Source: Platanthera guangdongensis
Taxonomy: Eukaryota; Streptophyta; Magnoliopsida; Asparagales; Orchidaceae
Direction of reading: 5' to 3'
Assembly (NCBI GenBank): GCA_039583875.1
Contig: CM077157.1
Span: 78,616,346 to 78,680,345, forward strand
Length of the DNA: 64,000 nucleotides
Both the position numbers and the translations under genes were made by a program. Under the pieces are notes generated by a model. The model ran no database searches. It was not told the DNA's origin and saw only the letters and a program-made list of their open reading frames with translations. This document shows positions 9,583 through 20,339 of this stretch, in pieces. The stretch's first letter is position 1. Every line of letters starts with the position of its first letter.

Positions 9583-12500
9583 ATGGAAGGGAACTATGCA
9601 AGAGGTCTGGCTATTGAACTCTTGACCACGACTAACTTCAAGAAGTTGAAGTCGAGCATGAAGATTTTCTTCTTGGCGAGGAGCTATGGGAGGTCGTCTG
9701 TGGTGACGACAGGCAGGAGGTTACTGCTGCTTTTGGGACTGCTGAGTAAGTGAGAGTCTGGAGGAAAACTAACGTAAAGCCGGAGTTTACTCTCAAGAGG
9801 GTTGTTTCACCGGAGTGGTTTGATCACATCATTGGATGTGAGTCGGCTGCTGATATTTGGACAAGTATTGATATGTTGTTCAATAGGAAGAATGTGGCGA
9901 GGCTACAGTTCCTAGAGAATGAGTTGGCTAGGACAACTCAAGGAGACCTGATCATCTCAAAGTTCTTTCTGAATATGAAGAGCCTATGTGCTGAGATATC
10001 AGCGCTTGATCCCGATGAGCCTATCTCTGAGGCCAAGTTGAAAAGTCACATAATCCGCGACTTGTTGAAGGAAAATGTTGCCTTGGTAAACTCTATTCAA
10101 GGCTGGGCTAATCAGCCATCTCTGCTGGAGCTTGAGAACCTACTTGCTTCACAGGAAAGTTTGGCAAGACAGATGGCAGGAGTGACTATCTCTGAAGGAG
10201 GTAGTGAAGCGGTGTTCACGGGCAAGAAGAATAAGAGATGGGAAGGGAAGAAGAAGAACACTGCTGCTGAAAATGAGCCTTCAACATCTTATCAACCAGA
10301 GAAGAGCGCTGCTCCTAAGAGTATTGGAAGAAGAACTTGAAGTGCTATAGGTGTCATCAGCGAAGACACTTCAAGCGTGACTGCAAGGTCAAACTACAGC
10401 CTGGGCTTACTGCAGGCAAGGAGGAAGCTTGCTTGAGTTCTGAAGAAGCTGGATGGTTTTGAGCTTTCATGACGGGCACTTGTGTCCGTGCCTTGTCCGT
10501 TCTCGACTTCAACGATGAGTGGATCGTGGACTCTGGGTGTGGACATCACCTCATCGGAGACAAGTCGAAGTTCTCTTCTCTGCAAGCCTACTCAGTTAAC
10601 GAAGCTATCATAACTGCTGATAATACTATTTATGCAGTAGAGAAGGAGGGGGTTGTGTCTTGGGTAGTAATAAGGGACCACTCACGTTAAGGAGTGTGTA
10701 TCACGTACCGAGCATGAAGAAGAACCTCTTCTCTGTGACCAATGCGGTCGACGCGAGTTATCATGTTCTGTTTGGGCCAATAGAAGTGAAGTTCCTTCGC
10801 AACTTGTCAGCGGTTAAGGCTGATGTTGCTGATGTTGGGAGTAGAGTAAAGAACTTGTTAGTTATTACAACTAACTCTTATGTTGATCGGATGAGAGCAA
10901 ACGATAGTACTGCTATATGACATGAAAGGATGGGGAATGTAGGAATGAGTAAGTTGAATGCGATGACAAACAAGAGCATTGTAAGACGCTTGCCTAAGCT
11001 GTCTTCCTTTGATGACAGTCACGTTTGAGCGGTATGTCAGTTCGGCAAGGCTCATCGCCTTCCGTTTGATATGTCACAAATGAGCAACAAGAGACCATTG
11101 GAGTGTATCCATGGTGACTTGATTGGACCAACCGCCACTGCTATCCTTGGTGGAAGCAGATACATGCTTGTTCTGATTGATGACTAGTCAAGATTCACTT
11201 GGGTTTACTTTTTGAAGGAGAAGTCAGAAGCTTTCCAGGTGTTTGTGGAGTTCAAGAAGCTAGTGTAGGGCTGGCTTAACTTGCGGATCAAGAAGTTTAG
11301 AACAAACAAAAGTGGTGAGTTTGTCTCCTCTGAGTTTTTTAACTTCTTCAGGAAGCACGAGATCCAAAGAGAGCTTACTTATGCTCATACTCCACAAACA
11401 AAATGGAGTAGCGGAGCGGAAGATCTGTCATCTGACAGAAACCTGCAAGTGTTGGCCTCATGTGAAAGACATTCCTACGTCCTTCTGGGCAGAGGGGATG
11501 TCTTGTGCTTCTTACGTCATCAATCGGATGCCTCTCAGCCCGATCAACATGAAGTCTCCATTTTAGATGTTTCTGAAGGTGAAGCCAAGTTTAGAACACC
11601 TTAGAGTTTGGATCAAATTGCTATGTGCATGTCCCGGATGCTTCAAGGACAAAGCTTGATGCAAAGGAAAGGAAGCTTTTCTTTGTTGGCTATGATGAGA
11701 GGAAGAAAGGATGGAAATGCATGGATCCTGTGACGAAGAAGTTTGTTTTATCAAGATACGTGGTCTTTGATGAATTGACGTCGTATGGAGGTGGCTCGGT
11801 TGAGCTACCAGAGAGCAAGGTTGATGAAGAGCAGAAGGTGGCTGCTGAAATTCTGGAATAGGAGCTTGTTGTATCACCAACAGCTCCTGTTGCTTCAAGC
11901 TCTGGTGCTGAGGCTTCTGGCTCCGGAAGCAGGGGGAGTATTGCTCAAAGCTTGCCCGAAGCAGGAGTTGAGCCTGAAGAAGCAACGGAGGTGGTGAGCA
12001 AGGAGCATCCTCTTCGGAGATCAAAGAGGGTTGTTAAGCCACCAGCTCGGTACTATGATGGGAATGTAGTGAGTTTTGTCTACTGTTTCTTTGCAGGTCC
12101 TCTAGATGAGCGAAAGCCTGTAAACTTCAATGAGCCCACTGGAGTCAAGGAGTGGGAAGATGTCATGAAGGAGGAGATTGCTGCTCCTAAGAAGAATGAA
12201 ACCTGGGCCCTTGTGCCTAAGGTTGATGGCATTACTCCAGTGACTTACAAGTGGGTGTACAAGTTGAAAAAGAAGGCTGATGGGAGCATTGATAGATACA
12301 AAGCTCATCTGGTTGATCGAGGATTCTCACAATAGTATGGAGAAGACTATGAGGAGTCATTTAGTCCAATTGCAAAGATGACTTCGGTTCGGGTGGTGAT
12401 CGCCTTGGCTGCTAGCAAGTGATGGAGGATGTGGTTGATTAATATGAAGAACGCTTTTCTTTACGGAGAGATTGGAAAGGACATTTTCATGGATCAACCA

Positions 12501-13603
12501 CTTGGTTTTGTTTCTGAAGTTCATCCGGACGATGTTTGCAAACTCAGGAAGGCTCTCTATGTGTTGAAGCAAGCTCTTAGAGCTTGGTATGGGAAGATAG
12601 CAGAGAATCTACAATTCTGCGGTTATCTTTCTTCCAACTCGGATTCTAGCTTGTTCATCAAGAATAATGGGGAGCTTCAAGTCTTGGTCCAACTGTATGT
12701 TGATGATATGATCATCATAGGCAATTCAGAGGAGGAGGTTGCTAGGCTCAGGGCTGAGCTAGCTATTCGCTTTGAGATGAAAGACTTGGGAGAGATTCAT
12801 CACTTTCTTGGTCTTGAAGTGCAGAGGAAGGAGAGCGGAATACTCATTTGCCAAAAATTATATGCCGATCGCATTGTGAATCGATTCGGTATGGACGAAG
12901 GGAAGAGTTGCTCTGCTCCACTGGATCTTGGTCTGAAGCTTCGATGAGAAGAAGGAAGGATTCTTCCTGATCACTTAGAGTTCAGTGCTCTAGTTGGGAG
13001 CTTGATCTACTTAACAATTACAAAATCAAACATTGCTTATAAAATTGGCCGAGTAAGTCAGTTTATGGCTCAACCAAGGAAGTCTCATCTAGTAGCGGCA
13101 AAGAACATCTTGAAGTATGTCAAAGCAACTTCTAATATGGGACTCCTCTATAGTAGGGACTCGGTATTTTCTTTGCTTGGATACACGAATGCTGATTACG
13201 GTGGTGACTCAGATGATCAAAGATCAACTTCGGGTTATGTGTTCACCTGTGGATCAGCTTGTATTTTGTGGTGTAGCAAGAAGCTCGACTCAGTGTCTAT
13301 GCCTACTACGGAAGTAGAGTATAAGGCTTCGACCTTAGCTACTCGGGAAGCCATCTGGTTGAGAAGGCTTGTAGAGGATGTTCATGAGGAAGTACAAGGT
13401 CCTACTTTACTCTGGGGTGACAATGAGAGTGCTCTCAAACAGGTAAATAATCCAGTGTGTCACGCAAGTACCAAGTATATTGGGATCGAGCACCACTTCA
13501 TAAGGGAGAAGGTGTTGGAGGGATCTCTTCTGGTCAGTTAGGTTCGGAGTGAAGATAATCTTGCTGACATCCTCACGAAGCCGCTGTCAAAGGGGCCATT
13601 TTA
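9583..13603 (+). pseudogene. Copia gag-pol, full length but broken
   Basis: Starts at the ATG equivalent to that of copy 1. A one-base deletion near 9664 shifts the frame; gag continues at 9750-10340, then a further shift leads to an intact CCHC knuckle (CYRCHQRRHFKRDC, near 10345-10386). Protease (IVDSGCGHH, about 10520), integrase (10900-11600, several stops), a Ser/Ala/Glu-rich linker (11800-12020), RT (YVDDMIIIG near 12700) and RNase H (13150-13500: ADYGG, STSGYVF, WGDNESAL) follow; from 11625 to 13541 one frame holds with a few stops. The C-terminal LADILTKPL motif of Copia pol lies at about 13560. Confidence 0.88.
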
Positions 13604-13644
13604 ATGGTTACAAGGGTTGCTGGGCTTGATCAGAACTTCTCACT

Positions 13645-13655
13645 TCAAGGGGGAG
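13645..13655 (+). other. Polypurine tract, Copia
   Basis: CAAGGGGGAG lies immediately before the TGTTGAA of LTR3, as expected for the plus-strand primer. Confidence 0.85.
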
Positions 13656-15407
13656 TGTTGAAATTTGTGAAGTGAAAGTGGGTGAGGGAGCAGGCCGAGC
13701 GGTCTGAGCGGCTTGCGCGGTCTGAGTCAGCGACCTGGGCAAACTACTGGTTGCAGCCTGGGTGACCTGGCTTGGACTTGGTGGTGGCTTTGCTGCTTTT
13801 AAGGAGCGGACAGTGCGGCCTGGTGTGCGACCTTGGGCGGACTGGTGTGCGGCCTGGATGGTGTATGACAAAGGTATTCTTGTTGTCTTGCGCTTCCAGT
13901 GGAGCGGCCTGAGAGGACTGTGTTTGGCGGTCTATTGGAAGTTGTCAACTTGATCAGCGACCTAGCAGTTAGCCATCACTTGTTGTAACCAGGCAGATTT
14001 GGAGTTTTATCCGCAGTTTGTTGTAGGAATTGTCTTTTTCGTCCGCGGAGTCCTCCTTTGTAGATTGGTTTTGGAGATGGGCTTTTGTTCTTGCCGAGCT
14101 CTCCATGTTGCGATGGATGTTTCACATCCTTGTGGCGGACTGTGCCGCTGATTGGCGGTCTGGGTTTTCTGCGTCTGCCGTGCTTGCGCTAGTTGCTTGG
14201 TGGGCTGCTGGACTTGGTAATTTTCTGTGAAAAGTCCATGGAGTCCGCAGAGTCCTCCGAGTCCACTATTGACCTGGCAGACTGCATGTTGGTCGTGGAC
14301 TTGTGGTGGGCGGTGGCGTCATTGTCGAGCTGTGCAGACTACCTCCTTGTCCGCATGCAGTGTGCGGACTGATGTAGCATGCATTGTGGCTGTATCCGCG
14401 TGCTGTGTGGAGTTGCGTACTGGTGCAGCATGAGTTTAGGTTATGTCTTCGTACTGCTTTGAGTGGTGGTCTGGGGCTATGCTTGCGTTAGGCGGACTGG
14501 TGTCGTGCTTGTATTGTGCAGGCTGGCCTTGTATATGATTGGTGGAGGACTGGCTTTAGACCTGGTGCCTGGAGGATTGAAGTCTGGCCAAGTCCTCGGG
14601 GACATGGCGGACTGGGTTGTGTTAGGGCGCAAGCTGGGTTGGTTACTCTATTCACTAGGGTGGTGACCACACTCCTCACCTCATCTATAAATAGACCCCC
14701 CGACACATCTACAGTAACTAAGTGAACAGTAAGTGAGGGCTTGGTTAATTGTTGCGGTCTATTTTTTGCTGTCCGCACGGGTTGAGCAGAGATAACAGTT
14801 TGTTGTTTGCAGGTTGCACGACTAACACTGAGGAGCTAGGAGTTTGGCATTGACTGCGGTCAGCATCAGTGAAGTTTGCTGTTTCAATCAGCGGTTTCAG
14901 CAGGTCACTTTTGCGACTTGTCAGTTTTCTCTGCTTCAACGTTTCCAAGTTCAATAACCTGTCCGCCGAACTCGGCGGTCTAAGCGGTCTGTTCCTCAGC
15001 TCAGCAGTGTCTTGTAGCAGTCAGCAAATAACGGTGTGTCCGCGCGACCTCGCGTTCTCCGCAGACTCCGTGTTCTATTCATCTTCTAGCAGCAGCAGCA
15101 GTTCGGGCGTCTTCAGCGACTTCGGTGGACTGGGCATTCTCGGCGGTCTCCAGTTCTATCCGCTCGATTTGTTTAACTTGTAATCTTTCCAGTTTTCCTG
15201 TGTACTGGCGAAATCATGTCTCGCCATATATACCTCGTATTGTAAAGAAGGAATAAAAGAATATATGATCAGCTTGACCCTGTGATTGCATTTTGTTGTT
15301 GAGCTTGCTTTCCTGGTTTCCGTATGATCAAGGTGTGATCTTGATAGTTCTGAGGATATTAATTTGGCATTAGACTATCTTGGTGACCACTTTGAGAAAA
15401 TTAATCA
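13656..15407 (+). repeat. Copia LTR 3 (3' LTR)
   Basis: The 1752-bp repeat starts TGTTGAA and ends AATTAATCA, two substitutions away from the TTCAACA of the other copies. TATA box at 14686-14693. It is followed by AAGCC at 15408-15412, matching the five bases before LTR1. Confidence 0.88.
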
Positions 15408-15412
15408 AAGCC
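15408..15412. other. Target site duplication AAGCC (right copy)
   Basis: Matches 2388-2392. Together they show that 2393-15407 entered the genome as one Copia insertion. Confidence 0.75.
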
Positions 15413-15934
15413 CGTTTACATTTCATTTGTACTATTCTTCTGCAATACTCTCTCTCTCTCTCTTCTTTATTTATGGACTTGTGTGGTTTCTCCTTATATG
15501 ATGCTTGTGGACACAATTCTATTTCATTCATGATTACTGCTCTCTCTGTGATGATCGAAAAGACTGGCAGGATCGGTGTTTTGTAGTGGAGGCTATCCCT
15601 TGTGTCGGGGCCACCGCAAAATGGCAGTTCTGGGTATAAGACCCCGTGTTTTGAAAACAAATGGGTGTCTTATACCCAATGCTCAGCCAGCGAGCATACC
15701 AGAAGACGCGTGAAAAATAGAGATAGCTCCGCCATACGAAGAATCACAACCCGCCAATACGAGTTTGCCATGAATACCTGCAGGGGTGAGCTCCGCAAAA
15801 ACAAAGAAAAATATACAATATACAAATAAATACTAAAACTAAAATAGACATGAAAAATAAAAATTACAGAAAATGAAAGATAAGTACTGGGTTTATTGTC
15901 ATCCCAGTACGAATTATTCAAAAAATGAAAAGTA
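15413..15934. other. Intergenic remnant, no gene seen
   Basis: The first part continues the pre-insertion flank of 2138-2392. It contains a (CT)n microsatellite at 15448-15463. Around 15590-15650 the text 'aaaatggcagttctgggtataagaccccgtgtttt' resembles the end of chromovirus LTRs (compare 29610-29700), but without a terminal TTACA. Nothing else is recognised. Confidence 0.4.
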
Positions 15935-17155
15935 CTAGTTAATGGGCCTTTGAAAAGAAAAGTGCACAGGTAACTGTTTCAGTGTCCGTTGCGGTAACGA
16001 GTACCGATACGGCAATAAAACAATTACCCCTCTGCCCAAATAATCATACATGCTCCTCACAGGCAAAGGAAATAGGAAGTAAGAAGAGGAGGAGCGCTGG
16101 TCCTCACTCTTCTCACCACAAAACAAATCCTCGCCTAGCAAGGCATCATCAACCACAGATTTGTCGGAATCGATTACAACGAAATGAACACCAGGCTCAT
16201 CATCATCCCAGCGTACCCGTGGAGACTCAGCCTGCATAGGCTCAGATAAAGAAGGGGGATCGAGTAATATAAGAGAAGAACAACTAAAATAATCCAAAAT
16301 AGGGGGAGTGGTCCCAGTCTCACTCCCAGCAAGATCCAAGCAGTGATCATCGTCGGATTCATATGAATCATATCGTGGGGAATCCGAGATCTCGAGGTCT
16401 GCTGTGGTAAGTAGACGACCTCGTCTAATAAGGAGGTGAAAATCTCCGCATCGTAAAGGGAACATTCCTCATCCCACCGGGGTGCGTAAAAGTGTTCCGA
16501 AGATCCACCCGTCTCCATCGAACATAGTACAGTCATCATCCCACTTCGGCGTAACCTCAGACACCGAATTTCCCAAAAATACGACATCATTAGCCGACTC
16601 ACAAGAAAATGGAGTAGAAAACTCAGGAAAAAATTGCGGAGGGCTGAAACTGCTGTCAAAATCAAGCAAAGAATGAGCAGGCCCCATCACAAAATCAGTC
16701 GCAGACGCCATCTCGTTGATAGGAATAATCTATGCATCCCATACAGGAGCGCCCATAAATTCCTGATCCTCTTTTTGTTGGCTACCACAATAGCTATCGT
16801 CATCACTCATGGGAAGCTCGTAAAAAGGGAGCGAGGGACCCATGAAGGATTTGTATGCAGCGAGAGATTCTTCCGTAATCTCAATGGGTAAAGAGCGAGC
16901 AAGGTGTGCGATGTCAGCGTATGGGCCAGGAAACACTCTGGTAGGCCTGTCCACAATAGTCTACCGCGAACAGGAGGTTGTTGCGCGCACACCCTCAGAG
17001 GGGGAAGGATCGCACAAGCTAGGGAAATCCTTCACCATGTGGTCAATACCTTGACATAACAAACATCTAATGCAATGCTCGACTTTCATATCAGCCATGG
17101 CATCGATGCATCGGCCCAAAGTGTCATAAAGACAGCACTCGGCAACAGGATACAT
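15935..17155 (-). pseudogene. Internal ORF of Athila-like non-autonomous element, CCHC-like N-terminus
   Basis: A single minus-strand frame runs from the ATG at 17155 to a stop at 15935-15937, about 407 codons. It is interrupted only by stops at 16961-16963 (TAG), 16730-16732 (TAG) and 16469-16471 (TGA), with no frameshift. Near the N-terminus CLLCQGIDHMVKDF has the spacing of a zinc knuckle (CX2CX4HX4C) with the last Cys replaced by Phe. The rest is acidic and Ser/Asp-rich (SYESDDDHC, DSDKSVVDD). No protease, RT or integrase is present. It begins about 200 bp downstream of the primer site, where gag would be. It may encode an RNA-binding Gag-like protein; I do not recognise the family. Confidence 0.55.
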
Positions 17156-17361
17156 CGCAAACAAAAATAATTGACGAAAAAGAGCTATACAACTATAATA
17201 AAAATAGCACGGATCAACTATATAAATCACAAATCAAAAAAGGGCAAAAGAAAAATAAGCAACAAATTCTAAGATCACAAGAAAAGAAGAAAGATGCAAT
17301 GTACAAATGGAAAAGAGCTTATATCTCCCATCTCCCTCTCCAAAAACTCCGACTACTGTGT

Positions 17362-17379
17362 TCCCCGGCAATAACGCCA
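17362..17379 (-). promoter_or_regulatory. Primer binding site, tRNA-Asp type, mutated
   Basis: The minus strand reads TGGCGTTATTGCCGGGGA, two mismatches from the TGGCGCCGTTGCCGGGGA seen in Athila C (50651-50668). It lies six bases downstream of the LTR end, with the same AGTTTT spacer as Athila C. Confidence 0.8.
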
Positions 17380-17385
17380 AAAACT

Positions 17386-18858
17386 TGATGCGTTGGACGG
17401 CAAGTGTACCGGTCGCCAAGTAATATAAAATGGGCGAATGTTCCCAAGTATCGATCTCTCAAGGAACACAATAAAGTGTAGTTAATTTCGAGGAGGACTT
17501 GAGATTGAAGTCCTTAGGTCGGAGTTAACTAAGGGGGGTTTTGATGGTTGCGTAAAGAGAAAATAAAAAACTAACAACTACTCCTATGCAATGTCGCTAT
17601 GCAATGCATTGCCAGGCGGGATGGAAGACTACACGGGCCGCTATGCACCGAAGCGCTAGACGGATGGACGAGTATTCTTGCGAATGAGGTGGTTAGAATA
17701 GCAGAATGAGGGTCGAGAGCACCTCTTCTCTACGCACGCCACTAGTAATTGCTAGAGCTGTATAATCGGATGTGGTGGTGGATGGAACTGTGGGCGCAAC
17801 TCAAGAAACTAAAGCGTAAAACAATACAAGATCACATAGACATGAATCACATAAAGTTTACAACTAAAGTGCACATCATCAAAATAAATAGATTTAAACA
17901 CCAATATTCAGCAAGAAAGCAAAAACAAGTCAAGTGATCAACCGAATCCAAAGGCTCGTCGAGGGGTCGTGGAAGGAATCGTCGGGTTGTCAATCCGCAT
18001 CCAAGCTCGGTCCTCAACTACGTCCGGGGTAGAGGAGGTTGTCACTAACTCCCAATGAACCCATCTTCTTCGTGTCACGATCCGGAAGAAAGTTGCAAGC
18101 TTCTTTTTGCTTGTTGGTTATGGCATCAAACCATGAAAAGGAGCTAAAGATATGATGGAGAAGGTCGAGAGCAAGCACCGACAAGATAAAGGCTTCGCGA
18201 GCATGGCCGGAGATTCTCTCCTTAGTGGAAGATGGAGGATGGAGGTAGAAAGGCGGAGCTTTGCCGTAAAAGGTGGCTGGAATGGCTGGAATACGGATCC
18301 CCTAAAATGGCAGGAAATCTGCGCTTAAATAGAAAAAGGTCAGAATATTGGTCACGCATGGTTTGGTGAACGACCGTGCGTGAACCGTGCAATTTTAGCG
18401 CACAGAAAATGGCCTGGGAGAAAGATGCGTTGACCCGTGCGTTTTACTCGCGCACGGGCGCTTCCGCCCGTGCGTGAAGTAAATCGCATAGGTAAACACC
18501 GAGCGGAGAAAAGCAGAGATGGCACAGGAGAACCATGCGTTTTACTCTAGCACAGGTGATTCTACCCGTGCGTGAAAGAAAAAGCACGATTAACCACAGA
18601 AAGTAGAAACTCATAGAAAAATATGCAGACCATATGATTTCTACTCGCATGGTTTGGACGAAACCGTACGGGGACAAAACGCACGGGTATCTACAGAAGT
18701 CCCCAGTATTGCTGTGTAAAACACACGATTGCCAAGAGAACATGCGAGAAGAAATTCGCACGACCGTACATTTTACTCAGAAACTAGAAAATGAGTCTGG
18801 GACATCCCGACTACCTGCACAACAATAAAACGAACTGGAAAGAACCACGGGAGCATCA
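17386..18858 (-). repeat. Athila-like LTR (5' LTR, minus strand)
   Basis: The inner end (CATCA on the minus strand, at 17390-17386) is fixed by the primer site. The outer end is proposed at 18858, where the minus strand reads TGATGC after a purine-rich GAGGGTAAG; this boundary is less certain. A TATA-like CTATTTAAGCGC (minus, over 18321-18332) divides it. The upstream part carries repeated CCGTGCGTGAA/CGCACGG words. The U5 half matches 1-339 in inverse orientation. Confidence 0.65.
18340..18800. repeat. CCGTGCG / CGCACGG degenerate array
   Basis: At least eight units such as CCGTGCGTGAA, CGCACGGGCG and CGTGCGTTTTACTC occur in both orientations, mostly spaced 30-70 bp, upstream (on the minus strand) of the TATA-like box at 18321-18332. 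Pairs such as CGCACGGGCG...CGCCCGTGCG (near 18450-18475) are self-complementary. Confidence 0.7.
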
Positions 18859-20170
18859 TGTGCTTACCCTCGAAAATAGAATGCATAATTGCACACTCTT
18901 GGGACAAAATGGTGCACAAAGCAGTCAATGTCAGAGAGATGCAAATATAACTGATATCCGGTCGAAATGCAGTGCACGAGTGAGAAAACAAGCTCAGATG
19001 AGTCCGAAAATCACTATATAAATAAGACTCATCACTGAGCTTGAAGATCTTCAGCTAACTTACTTTTCCTTTGTGGTTATCTCTGATAGACTTTAGCTTT
19101 CAAGCTTGGTGGAGAAAAGATGTCCAGCCGCCTCTTGATTTCTTTCTCTATTTTCTGCATTTGTTCCTTTATCCATTCGATCTTTTTGTTGCCCGAATCC
19201 CTTTTCTTTTTTACTTTTTATGTGTGTTGATTTGAATCAATGACACACTTCTATGAGGGCCTAGACAAGGATTGTTGAGCCCCACCTTCTTCAGAAAAGG
19301 ACAAGATAGCTTTCGGCACCACTTCAGCTTTCCCGCAACTGCTACATATAAGTTGACTTTGATGACGACAGCAATGGTCATCACCATCTAGACTTAGAAA
19401 ATATTCTAGAAATCCATAAAGTGTTGAGTGATTTTAAGTCACTCAATGTCATTTGTCTTAGATCTCAGCACTTCTGGACTTGTGAATTTTCTCTATATTT
19501 GCCTCAGTGGTTCTATCTCAGCGGTTTCAGCGATTTCTTCGTAATAGCTGTGACAGGCCTTTGTCTCAACGCTTTCTTCTTACCAGCTGAGACAAGTTTC
19601 TATCTCAGCGGTATCTTCATAGTGGTCTCAGCGGTTTTTGCTTCATAGTTGAGACTATCTTCTGTCATAGCGGTTTTCCTCTTAACTGTCTCAGCGCTTC
19701 CTTCTTTATTAGAAGCATCAAGTGAACCTGCTTCACTCAATGCTTCTGGACTTAGAAAAATCCAGGTAGTTTTTTCTCAGCGCTTCCTTCTTCATTAGAA
19801 GAATTGAGTGAACCTGCTTTACTCAACGCTTTTGGGCATAGATAAATCCAGCTTGTTTTGTCTCAGTGGTTAAGCTGACATATTCTTCTCAGTTGTCTCA
19901 GCTGTCTCAGCAGTCTTAACGCCTTCTTCTCAGCTATCTTAGTGTTTTTCCTTAGTTAGGTTTTTTGGCTTTAGCTGCGTTGGATGATCTGTGGTCTGAG
20001 CTCGATGAACTCTGATCTTCTCAGCGGTCTCAGCACGTTTTGCCTTAGTCAATTTTCCAGGCTTTAGCACGACAAGTGTTGAGCAGAGCTCGATGATCTT
20101 TAAGCTGAGCTCGATGAATTGCAAACTGATCTCGACGAACATCAAGCTGAGCTCAACGAATTTTGAGTTT
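18859..20170. other. Unassigned repeat-rich segment with CTCAGCGG array
   Basis: No gene is seen. A TATA-like TATATAAATA occurs at 19015-19024 on the plus strand. From about 19480 to 20060 there are a dozen or more copies of CTCAGCGGTTTCTTC-like words, with ATTAGAAG...TGAGTGAACCTGCTT repeated twice at about 19708-19830. It ends with TCGA-type units (19995-20165) like those of LTR X. It is probably an LTR of an element I cannot delimit. Confidence 0.4.
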
Positions 20171-20339
20171 ACCACCAAACTCATTTTTCTTCACCTATCC
20201 AATCATGGACTACATGCATGCATGAACTAGAGCACCCATCAAAAACATTATGCCCCTTAGCATGATTTGTGATGCATCTTCAAATCCTGAGGAACATTGT
20301 AGGGCATAATTCCAACAATAACCTGACCTTAGATCTAGC

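Larger units (their letters stand above)
2393..15407 (+). mobile_element. Copia element with internal tandem duplication (three LTRs)
   Basis: The outer LTRs are 2393-4142 and 13656-15407, flanked by AAGCC at 2388-2392 and 15408-15412, which marks one insertion event. Between them lies a second LTR (7744-9494) preceded by a second copy of the left flank. The order is LTR1, gag to mid-integrase, duplicated flank, LTR2, full gag-pol, polypurine tract, LTR3. The simplest reading is a tandem duplication of about 5.36 kb after insertion, with its break inside integrase at about 6073. All coding parts carry stops or frameshifts, so the element is dead. Confidence 0.8.

Noticed and set aside
15448..15463. 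(CT)n run considered as a promoter pyrimidine patch
   Set aside because: A short microsatellite with no gene downstream.
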